Shown: positions 1 through 5,148 of the stretch, in pieces
Layout: each line of letters begins with the position of its first letter
Numbering within the stretch: the stretch's first letter is position 1
Assembly: GCA_913009745.1 (NCBI GenBank)
Contig: CAJVWL010000035.1
Coordinates: forward strand, 1 to 5,148
Direction of reading: 5' to 3'
DNA length: 5,148 nucleotides
Origin: an uncultured bacterium
Lineage (GTDB): Bacteria > Patescibacteriota > Minisyncoccia > UBA6257 > Colwellbacteraceae
Notes under the pieces: generated by a model
Told to the model about the DNA's origin: nothing
Databases searched by the model: none
What the model saw: only the letters and a program-made list of their open reading frames with translations
Position numbers and translations under genes: made by a program

Positions 1-78
1 CAACTGCGCTGTATGCAGCGCAATGGTGGATGCACATTATTCAAGGCATCAAACCTAGAATGATACGTTTCCACCAAT

Positions 79-123
79 GAGTGGGTCTCTCGCCAAGGCG
101 AGAGACCCACTCCAACTTTTTTT
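79..123 (+). terminator. Strong intrinsic terminator for a plus-strand transcript entering from the left
   Basis: Bases 79-94 and 97-112 are perfect inverted repeats, giving a 16-bp GC-rich stem closed by AA. After a 4-base spacer (CAAC) comes a run of seven T at 117-123. This is the layout of a rho-independent terminator reading on the plus strand. Read on the minus strand, the hairpin is followed by ATTGGTGGAAACG with no T tract, so it is not a good typA terminator, although it lies about 80 bases beyond the typA stop. It implies a plus-strand gene or RNA, convergent with typA, ending at the left edge of the window. One plus frame from base 3 stays open to a TGA at 78-80, but too little is visible to identify it. 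Confidence 0.8.
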
Positions 124-190
124 AAAACAATCTACCAGATTATCAAGCGATATATTTCCACCGCCAGCTCCTGGTAAATAAACTTACGGC

Positions 191-1948
191 CTACTGTTTT
201 AATACTTTTTTTCTGAGCCGGACGGACAGGGGAGTAATCTCCAGTAATTCGTCATCGGCCATAATTTCAAGACCGCGTTCTAGCGTGAGTTTTGCCGGAG
301 GCGTTAAGTTTAACGCGTCATCGGAACCGGACGCGCGCATATTGGTTAATTGTTTTCCCTTTGTTGGGTTGACGGTCATATCTACTCCTTTGCTGACATT
401 GCCGATAACCATACCTTCATATACTTCAGTGTTTGGGCCGATATAAAGCGTTCCGCGATCTTGCAGATTATAGAGAGCGTATCCAAGGGTCTTGCCGGCT
501 GTCATGGAAATCATAGAACCAACTTCGCGATGTTTAATTTCTCCGACATGCTGACGGAAGCCGATGACGCGAGACGCCATTATTCCTTCTCCGCGCGTAT
601 CAATTATAAATTCGGAACGAAACCCAAGCAGTCCACGTGTGGGGATTTCAAACGTAAGCCGTGAATTGGCATTTTCCGTTTTTATTTCCATCATTATTCC
701 TTTGCGCTTTGCAATTTTTTTAATAACAACACCGGACATAGATTCAGGGACATCAACAATAAGCTCTTCAAACGCCTCCAGAATTTTTCCGTCTTTTTCT
801 TTTAAAATTACGTGCGGTTGGGAAACCTGCACTTCATATCCTTCACGGCGCATATTTTCCAATAAGATTGCAATATGCATTTCTCCGCGCCCCGAGACCG
901 TGTATTTGTCCGCTTGAGAAAAATCTATCTTTATTCCCACATTTACCTCCAATTCTCTTTCAAGACGTTCCTTTATCTGTGAGTTTGTCACAAGTTTTCC
1001 CTCAAGCCCCGAAAAAGGGGAGTCATTTACCATAAATCCAAGGGATAATGTAGGCTCATCAACCGCTATATGCGGTAAAAGTTCGGCAGATTCGTCGTCC
1101 GTCATCATGTCGCTGATGAATATGTCCGGAAATCCCGCGACAACGACAATATCTCCCGCTTCCGCGCTCTTAACCTCCTTCTTTGTAAATCCTTCAAATG
1201 TAAATAATTTTGTCACAACTCCTTTTTGCATGGTCCCATCAGCTCGTTTAACGAAGAGTTGCTCTTTTTCCCTAACGACTCCTTCGTATATGCGGGCAAT
1301 TGCTAAACGACCGAGATAGTTATCGTAATCCAGATTAAATGACTGCATGCGCAGCGGCTTATCTGTGTCTGACGGCGCCGGCTCAATGTTTTCCAATATG
1401 GCGTCAAGCAGGGGAGTCATGTCCTTTGAATCTTCGTCAAGCTTCGTTTTTGCAATACCATCTTTTCCTATCGCGTAGACCGTCTTAAAATCCAGTTGTT
1501 CGTCATTTGCGCCCAAGTCCATAAACAGTTCAAGTATTTCCTCTATAACTTCATCCGGTCTGATTGCGGGTTTATCAATTTTATTTAAAATAACAAGTGG
1601 CTTAAGTCCTATTTCCAGAGATTTTTTTAGAACAAACCTTGTTTGTGGCATTGGACCCTCCTGCGCATCAACGACAAGAAGCACCGAATCAATTGACCGC
1701 AGGACACGCTCAACCTCTGATCCAAAATCTGCGTGTCCGGGCGTATCAACAATATTAATCTTCGTGTTTTTGTAAAACATAGAAGCATTCTTTGCATAAA
1801 TTGTAATACCGCGTTCTTTCTCCAGTGCGTTGCTGTCCATGCTGACCGATTCATTAGTTACCGCTCCTGTTTGGCGCATCAGCGCGTCCGTAATTGCCGT
1901 TTTCCCATGGTCAACATGGGCAATAATAGCTATGTTTCTAATTTCCAT
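191..1948 (-). CDS. typA: TypA/BipA, ribosome-associated translational GTPase
   Basis: This is a full-length 585-residue TypA/BipA (usual length about 600-615), a translational GTPase of the EF-G family that binds the ribosome and in E. coli is needed for proper 50S assembly and growth at low temperature. The G domain spans roughly residues 1-200: P-loop AHVDHGKT (10-17), switch I ERGITI (45-50), DTPGH (68-72) and NKID (122-125). The catalytic His72 equivalent is present. Beta-barrel domain II follows (about 200-290), then a domain III-like part with SGRGEMHIAILLENMRREGYE-type sequence (from 352). The BipA signature PTRGLLGFRSEF sits at 436-447, and the BipA-specific C-terminal domain with TNMRASGSDDALNLTPP lies at 535-551. 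Oddities: the P-loop continues T-A instead of the usual T-T, and the G5 region reads YAIGKDG where E. coli BipA has YASALNG. The ATG follows the helicase stop by 11 bases with no Shine-Dalgarno, so translation is probably coupled to the helicase. No convincing terminator follows; a 5-bp AT-rich hairpin at 129-141 is weak. Confidence 0.97.
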   Translation of the reverse strand: MEIRNIAIIAHVDHGKTAITDALMRQTGAVTNESVSMDSNALEKERGITIYAKNASMFYKNTKINIVDTPGHADFGSEVERVLRSIDSVLLVVDAQEGPMPQTRFVLKKSLEIGLKPLVILNKIDKPAIRPDEVIEEILELFMDLGANDEQLDFKTVYAIGKDGIAKTKLDEDSKDMTPLLDAILENIEPAPSDTDKPLRMQSFNLDYDNYLGRLAIARIYEGVVREKEQLFVKRADGTMQKGVVTKLFTFEGFTKKEVKSAEAGDIVVVAGFPDIFISDMMTDDESAELLPHIAVDEPTLSLGFMVNDSPFSGLEGKLVTNSQIKERLERELEVNVGIKIDFSQADKYTVSGRGEMHIAILLENMRREGYEVQVSQPHVILKEKDGKILEAFEELIVDVPESMSGVVIKKIAKRKGIMMEIKTENANSRLTFEIPTRGLLGFRSEFIIDTRGEGIMASRVIGFRQHVGEIKHREVGSMISMTAGKTLGYALYNLQDRGTLYIGPNTEVYEGMVIGNVSKGVDMTVNPTKGKQLTNMRASGSDDALNLTPPAKLTLERGLEIMADDELLEITPLSVRLRKKVLKQ

Positions 1949-1959
1949 TTTTTGAGATT

Positions 1960-3264
1960 TTAATGAGCTGGTTCTTTCCTGTTTATTCCTTTTTTGCGTG
2001 CGGTGTTATAGCGTCCTTGATATGAACGCTGATGACCCTTTGTCCCGGTTCGTCTTGCGTGATTTTGCCGGTTGTACCGTGTATAACCTTGGTTATATTG
2101 CCGTTCATTGTCCGTATGGCTTTTCCTTGCAGGTGGGAGTATCGGTAGTGACAATATCGGCAGTGATTGACGAATCAACCTTTCAATTTTTTTAATATCA
2201 GCTTTTTCTGATGGGGTAACGAAAGAAATAGCCTTCCCGTGGCGATTTGCTCTTCCGGTTCTGCCGATACGGTGGACATAGTTTCCCGAGTCATCAGGAA
2301 GGTCAAAGTTAATCACTATATCAATATCCTTTACATCAATACCGCGGGCGGCAATATCGGTCGCGACCAATATACGAAATCGCCCCCTTTTAAATCCATC
2401 AAGCGCGACCTGTCGTTGTGCTTGAGATCGATTGGAATGAATTTCTACCGCCGTATGGCCCATGTTGCGAATATTGCGCGCAGTGCGCTTTGCCCCATAT
2501 TTAGTTCTAGAGAAGATAAGTACTTTGTCGTTTTGATATTTTTGCAGAAGTGAGTCAAGAAGCTGCATTTTATTGTTTTTTGTTACAACAAACACTTCTT
2601 GTTCTATGTTTTTTGCCGACGTTCCTTGCGGAGCAATCTCAATTCGGAGAGGCAGTTTCATAAACTCACTTGCGAGCAATGATATTGATTTCGGCATAGT
2701 CGCGGAGAACAGCATCATCTGCCGCTCTTTCGGCACAATTCGCAGGATTCGTTTAATTTCAGGCAAGAATCCAATATCAAGCATACGGTCTGCTTCATCA
2801 AGGACAATAACACTTACTTTATTTAGCGTATAAGCTCTTTGTTTTATTAAATCAGCCAAACGTCCGGGGGTTGCGATAACGATATGCGGATTGCGTTTCA
2901 ATGCTTTTACCTGCGGGTTTTGGGAGACTCCTCCAATAACCACAACGGAGCGCAATCCGAGCGAAACACCGATTTTTTTCAGTGCTTGTTCCACCTGAAG
3001 AGCGAGCTCTCGAGTAGGAACAAGAATTAGCCCTTGCCCTCCATTGCGTAAAATGCGCTGAATCATTGGAACACCGAATGCCAGCGTTTTCCCTGTTCCG
3101 GTTTGCGCGATACCTACAACATCTTTTCCCCGCAGGGCATCTGGAATAACTTGATACTGGATTGGCGTAGGGATATTAAATTCTTTTTTTGCAAGAATAG
3201 AGAGAATTCTTTCCTCTATTCCAAGGTCGCTAAAGCGACCGTTAAATTGCTTTTTTTGTGTCAT
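1960..3264 (-). CDS. DEAD-box ATP-dependent RNA helicase, RhlE/CsdA type
   Basis: This 434-residue protein is a complete DEAD-box helicase that uses ATP to unwind short RNA duplexes, with relatives acting in ribosome assembly, mRNA decay and cold adaptation. All core motifs are visible: Q motif (Phe11, Gln36 in PTPIQ), motif I AQTGTGKT (53-60), Ia PTRELALQ (83-90), GG (111-112), Ib TPGRL (132-136), II DEAD (156-159), III SAT (187-189), IV LIFSRT (249-254), V ATDIAARGID (301-310) and VI HRIGRTGR (331-338). The tail from about residue 376 is basic and rich in Arg, Asn, Gln, Tyr and Gly, typical of a disordered RNA-binding extension. The sequence resembles RhlE most, but the exact subfamily (RhlE, CsdA/DeaD, CshA) cannot be fixed by eye. 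The start is firm: an in-frame TAG lies two codons upstream of this ATG. There is no Shine-Dalgarno (the upstream bases read GAAATAGTTC), and the start codon can pair with an upstream leader element (3310-3320). It is the first gene of the unit with typA. Confidence 0.96.
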   Translation of the reverse strand: MTQKKQFNGRFSDLGIEERILSILAKKEFNIPTPIQYQVIPDALRGKDVVGIAQTGTGKTLAFGVPMIQRILRNGGQGLILVPTRELALQVEQALKKIGVSLGLRSVVVIGGVSQNPQVKALKRNPHIVIATPGRLADLIKQRAYTLNKVSVIVLDEADRMLDIGFLPEIKRILRIVPKERQMMLFSATMPKSISLLASEFMKLPLRIEIAPQGTSAKNIEQEVFVVTKNNKMQLLDSLLQKYQNDKVLIFSRTKYGAKRTARNIRNMGHTAVEIHSNRSQAQRQVALDGFKRGRFRILVATDIAARGIDVKDIDIVINFDLPDDSGNYVHRIGRTGRANRHGKAISFVTPSEKADIKKIERLIRQSLPILSLPILPPARKSHTDNERQYNQGYTRYNRQNHARRTGTKGHQRSYQGRYNTARKKGINRKEPAH

Positions 3265-3320
3265 GAACTATTTCAAAAAATATGACCCGGTATTCTTCAA
3301 GGTCACACAATGACACAAAA
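3254..3320 (-). promoter_or_regulatory. Helicase leader: possible start-codon-masking RNA fold
   Basis: On the minus-strand transcript, UUUUGUGUCAU (bases 3320 down to 3310) is the exact reverse complement of AUGACACAAAA (3264 down to 3254), the first 11 bases of the helicase coding sequence. Nested between them, UGACC (3305-3301) can pair with GGUCA (3287-3283). A second GUCAU copy (3286-3282) could compete for the start codon. A separate perfect 7-bp hairpin lies just upstream (3331-3337 with 3346-3352). The pairing is seen directly; the regulatory role is inferred. It could give temperature control or feedback by the helicase, which might open its own leader. It matches no riboswitch class I recognise. 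Confidence 0.4.
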
Positions 3321-3368
3321 GATTCGAGTCGCTTGGAGAAACTTATCCAAGCAATGATTAATACAGCC

Positions 3369-3397
3369 ACAATATCAGAAAAAGTATGTTCTGTCAA
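3369..3397 (-). promoter_or_regulatory. Sigma70-type promoter for helicase-typA
   Basis: On the minus strand a perfect -35 hexamer TTGACA (3397 down to 3392) is followed by a 17-base spacer and TATTGT (3374 down to 3369; four of six match TATAAT). Transcription would start near 3362, giving a leader of about 98 bases before the helicase ATG that includes the structured elements. It sits between the M50 terminator candidate and the helicase. A small TTATG/CATAA inverted repeat (3398-3413) abuts the -35 and could be an operator or chance. The TTG of the -35 could also serve as a start codon of a 51-codon frame, so the two readings compete. Confidence 0.6.
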
Positions 3398-3434
3398 TTA
3401 TGCTTTTTCATAACGTTCCAAGGGAGTTGGTTCA

Positions 3435-3497
3435 AATATATAAAATTGGAGAAGCCGCCTCGGGAGGAGTCCTTTAACGTCTCTCCGTTGGCGGCTT
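3435..3497 (-). terminator. Candidate terminator after the M50 protease gene
   Basis: AAGCCGCC (3452-3459) and GGCGGCTT (3490-3497) form a perfect 8-bp stem. The 30-base loop can form a short inner stem (GGAGG with TCTCC, one G-T pair). Read on the minus strand, the hairpin is followed by TCTCCAATTTTATATATT, a modest T-rich tract starting about six bases after the stem. This would end the M50 transcript about 70 bases past its stop. The long loop and weak T tract make it less certain than the other two terminators. On the plus strand the hairpin is followed by pyrimidine-rich GTGCTTCTTCCTCTT, so it may work both ways or belong to a structured RNA. Confidence 0.45.
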
Positions 3498-3566
3498 GTG
3501 CTTCTTCCTCTTAGGCAGGGGAATATAGATACAGACAATAAACGCCGTAGCTGTTGTCATTGGCAA

Positions 3567-4538
3567 TCAAAACCCCCGAAGTGCAACTAGCGCAATCAAT
3601 GGGATTCCGACTAGCACTATCAGCGCGACTACAACAATTCTCTGGACTAATGCGCCAAAGCACAATTTCAGAAGCGCCCCTGCAATATGCCCGCCATCCA
3701 GCGGAGGAATCGGCAACAAGTTGGTCGTTACCAGTCCCGTTGCAAGGATTACAATGTAGATGTACCCCATCAGCAGGTTTGTAGTCTCTGCTATACCCCT
3801 GCCGATTGAAACCGGACCCAAGATAATTGCCTGACTTCCTTCCAGTACCCCTCCATGCAATGCTGCATAACTGAAGTTCGCGATAAGTGACGGCGCAATC
3901 ATCGCAAACAGTAGGGCGATGATACCTATCCCAAGAACGGGGAAAACATAGGCGCAAATTACTTGCGGGAACGATGCAAGCAATTTAGCAATCGCATAGC
4001 TGATAGCTAATGCGACAATGACTTTTGGGAGTGTTCTGATGTCTTCCGCAAGTCCCCATAGACTTAACGTGAACCACAATGCGATTGCGCAGAACAGATT
4101 CGCGAGTATTCCAGCCCCGAAGATAAATGCCTTATCCGTGTAGGGAAGATTCTCTATAACTTCTTTTCCCTTCTTGCCTTCATCAACGTAGGCAGAGATT
4201 GGCAGTGTGGAGAGCACTATCCGAAAGGGTACATTCGGAACGTGTATCTCAAATTGGAAAAATCGGAAGATTCCCTTCGAAACACCAAGGCCGACTTCAA
4301 CAATTGGCACGTCCAGCCGGCGCATCACAATGCCATGTGCGGCTTCGTGTATGAACACCAATCCGAATGCCGCGAGCGTCACAATCTTTGGGACCCATCC
4401 GAGCTTCAAAAACAGCCAAAGGAACGTTATCGCGAGCGCAGCGTTCACAATAACCTTGGCCGCGTATACCCATCTGTTTTTCGGGTTCAGCAAGCTATTA
4501 CCCCTTGCATTATCCGTTATTGCGTTTTCAACGTACAT
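3567..4538 (-). CDS. Site-2-type membrane metalloprotease, family M50 (RseP-like, no PDZ)
   Basis: This 323-residue polytopic protein is an intramembrane zinc protease of the M50/site-2 protease family, which cuts transmembrane substrates such as anti-sigma factors. The zinc site HEAAH is at 64-68 within a membrane segment (about 50-72), and the third ligand motif is NLLPIPPLDGGH at 273-284. Family landmarks between them are STLPISAYV (110-118, cf. the IPLGGYV region of RseP), FGAGILANLF (140-149, cf. GPLANF) and GPVSIG (241-246). Further hydrophobic segments lie at about 24-46, 137-162, 170-190, 194-220, 250-275 and 301-320. RseP proteins are about 420-450 residues with one or two PDZ domains between the motifs; here that place holds only membrane segments. 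The ATG has a strong Shine-Dalgarno, AAAGGAG, with 7-base spacing, which fixes the start. The gene has its own promoter and stands apart from the helicase-typA unit. The substrate is unknown and no anti-sigma gene is in view. Confidence 0.9.
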   Translation of the reverse strand: MYVENAITDNARGNSLLNPKNRWVYAAKVIVNAALAITFLWLFLKLGWVPKIVTLAAFGLVFIHEAAHGIVMRRLDVPIVEVGLGVSKGIFRFFQFEIHVPNVPFRIVLSTLPISAYVDEGKKGKEVIENLPYTDKAFIFGAGILANLFCAIALWFTLSLWGLAEDIRTLPKVIVALAISYAIAKLLASFPQVICAYVFPVLGIGIIALLFAMIAPSLIANFSYAALHGGVLEGSQAIILGPVSIGRGIAETTNLLMGYIYIVILATGLVTTNLLPIPPLDGGHIAGALLKLCFGALVQRIVVVALIVLVGIPLIALVALRGF

Positions 4539-4545
4539 GCAAGAA

Positions 4546-4552
4546 CTCCTTT
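4546..4552 (-). promoter_or_regulatory. Strong Shine-Dalgarno of the M50 gene
   Basis: AAAGGAG on the minus strand ends 7 bases before the ATG at 4538. It is the only canonical ribosome binding site among the three complete genes here; helicase and typA have none. It decides the M50 start codon and shows that the organism does use anti-SD pairing. Confidence 0.85.
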
Positions 4553-4574
4553 CTGCTTGTCTTACACTGTCTCG

Positions 4575-4603
4575 TTTATGCCATAAAAGATACTATGCGT
4601 CAA
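4575..4603 (-). promoter_or_regulatory. Sigma70-type promoter candidate for the M50 gene
   Basis: On the minus strand TTGACG (4603 down to 4598) is followed by a 17-base spacer and CATAAA (4580 down to 4575; four of six match TATAAT). Transcription would begin near 4568, giving a leader of about 30 bases that contains the Shine-Dalgarno. A perfect TATAAT lies farther upstream (4662 down to 4657), but its -35 region is poor (TCTTTT). It is the alternative, giving a leader of roughly 110 bases. Confidence 0.5.
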
Positions 4604-4678
4604 TTCCGTGGTTTTTTTATCTAAAACAATGCTGGGTTATGGAAGATAATTACGTTATTATACCGGCCTTGAAGATAT

Positions 4679-4755
4679 TAAAAGAAACGCGCCCCGACAC
4701 CGGCGTGAACGCAGTATCGGGAATATCCCGTTTTGCGTTCACGCCGGGCGGGGCG
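4679..4755 (-). terminator. Compound-hairpin intrinsic terminator after btpA
   Basis: A long, nearly continuous inverted repeat begins 4 bases past the btpA stop. An outer 7-bp stem pairs 4690-4696 with 4749-4755. A perfect 14-bp stem pairs 4700-4713 with 4734-4747, and an inner 5-bp hairpin pairs CGGGA 4718-4722 with TCCCG 4726-4730. Small internal loops (ACA opposite G, GTAT opposite TTT) separate the three parts. Read on the minus strand, the stem is followed by CGTTTCTTTTAATATC, a T-rich tract. This fits a rho-independent terminator for btpA and isolates it from the M50 gene. Confidence 0.75.
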
Positions 4756-4759
4756 TCTG

Positions 4760-5148
4760 TTATGAGCGGAGCTTTCTGACTTCAGTCATGAAGCTTGCCA
4801 CTAGCTCCTCATCAATTGGTTCATCGGGTACGACACCGTTCTTTTTGAAAGCGGTGCCGACAATTGCGCCATCGGCTATGGACAACTGTGTTCGTATGAG
4901 TTTCGGTGTGAGGCCACTGCCGATAATCAGCGGGAAGTCGCCGATTGCCTCGCGTACGGCAAGGAGGTCGGCGATTGCGGTTGCTCCACCTGTTCGTTCA
5001 CCGGTTACCACGACGGCGTCGGCGAGTTCCATTGCGGAACGTGCTGACCTTGCAATCGGCGTTCTTGGATCTTCAAGTACGTAGTACTTTGGATGAATCC
5101 CGCCGAGGACCATGATGTCCGAGTACTTATTCCTTAGCGACAGGAATT
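4760..5148 (-). CDS. btpA: BtpA/SgcQ-family protein, C-terminal part (start beyond the window)
   Basis: The reading frame stays open to the right edge and gives the last 128 residues of a protein whose family is usually about 260-280 residues, so roughly the C-terminal half is present. The ATG at 5111-5113 is internal: the frame continues upstream through FLSLRNKYSDI and matches the family there. The order of elements fits the second half of a TIM barrel: strand plus HPKYY (family DVHVKH-like), ADAVVVTGERTG, then FPLIIGSGLTP and GAIVGTAFKKNG, the last two looking like the phosphate-binding loops after strands 7 and 8. BtpA was named for a cyanobacterial protein needed for photosystem I stability, but the family is widespread in non-photosynthetic bacteria and archaea. 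Its reaction there is not established, and SgcQ is the E. coli relative. The sampled GC (about 57%) is well above the other genes. The family call is firm, the function unknown. Confidence 0.85.
   Translation of the reverse strand, partial: FLSLRNKYSDIMVLGGIHPKYYVLEDPRTPIARSARSAMELADAVVVTGERTGGATAIADLLAVREAIGDFPLIIGSGLTPKLIRTQLSIADGAIVGTAFKKNGVVPDEPIDEELVASFMTEVRKLRS

Noticed and set aside
129..176. Possible typA terminator made of short repeats (AATCT/AGATT and TACCAG/CTGGTA)
   Set aside because: The stems are only 5-6 bp and AT-rich or have a long loop, followed on the minus strand by just GTTTT. Too weak to call.
350..917. Two plus-strand open frames opposite typA (350-664 and 564-917)
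   Set aside because: They are antisense shadows of a fully conserved typA reading frame, with no ribosome binding sites and no recognisable domains.
3282..3413. Plus-strand 43-residue frame starting ATG at 3282
   Set aside because: It is antisense to the helicase promoter and leader, has no Shine-Dalgarno or plus-strand promoter, and has a Ser/Arg-rich beginning. It is probably chance.
3511..3957. 148-codon minus-strand frame overlapping the M50 3' part
   Set aside because: It is a shifted frame of the M50 gene with a Cys/Ser/Arg-rich, low-plausibility product. I considered a frameshift near the end of the M50 gene, but the LDGGH region and final hydrophobic segment are already intact in the main frame.
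4657..4662. Perfect TATAAT on the minus strand as main M50 promoter
   Set aside because: The matching -35 region is poor, while TTGACG-17-CATAAA lies closer to the gene. Kept only as an alternative.
4207..4779. Long plus-strand open frame (190 codons)
   Set aside because: It lies antisense to the M50 gene, which has both catalytic motifs and a Shine-Dalgarno, and it runs through the btpA terminator. Its product shows no family features.

Overview
The window carries four recognisable protein genes, all on the minus strand and so read from right to left: a truncated BtpA/SgcQ-family TIM-barrel gene at the right edge (4760-5148), a site-2-type membrane metalloprotease of family M50 (3567-4538), a DEAD-box RNA helicase of the RhlE/CsdA type (1960-3264) and the ribosome-associated GTPase TypA/BipA (191-1948). 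They form three transcription units. btpA ends in a long compound hairpin followed by a T-rich tract. The M50 gene has its own candidate promoter and a strong Shine-Dalgarno, and ends at a weaker hairpin. The helicase and typA are 11 bases apart and look like one bicistronic unit behind a good sigma70-like promoter (TTGACA, 17-base spacer, TATTGT).

The genes are bacterial. The compact layout, the RhlE-like helicase with a basic R/N/Q/Y-rich tail, the slightly short TypA (585 aa), the lack of Shine-Dalgarno before helicase and typA, and the moderate GC would fit a small-genome bacterium such as a Patescibacteria/CPR (Parcubacteria-like) member. That placement is an inference from general appearance; no marker in the window proves it. 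Hand counts over one 240-base sample per gene give about 40% GC in the helicase, 45% in typA, 47% in the M50 gene and 57% in btpA, so btpA stands out.

Layout: 1-190 holds a strong intrinsic terminator oriented for a plus-strand transcript entering from the left, plus the unremarkable tail after typA. 191-3264 is the helicase-typA unit. 3265-3566 is a gene-poor stretch of about 300 bases with the helicase promoter, a structured leader and the M50 terminator candidate. 3567-4538 is the M50 protease. 4539-4759 holds the M50 promoter and ribosome binding site and the btpA terminator. 4760-5148 is the C-terminal half of btpA.

How the genes work together: TypA and DEAD-box helicases of this class are both tied, in the model bacteria studied, to assembly of the large ribosomal subunit and growth at low temperature, so the pairing makes sense as a ribosome-assembly/stress unit. 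The most interesting signal is in the helicase leader. An 11-base stretch about 45 bases upstream of the start codon is the exact complement of the first 11 bases of the helicase coding sequence, so the mRNA could fold to hide its own start codon, in a gene that also lacks a Shine-Dalgarno. The M50 and BtpA genes show no evident functional link to this pair. I see no CRISPR array, tRNA, rRNA, insertion sequence or clearly new multi-gene system.
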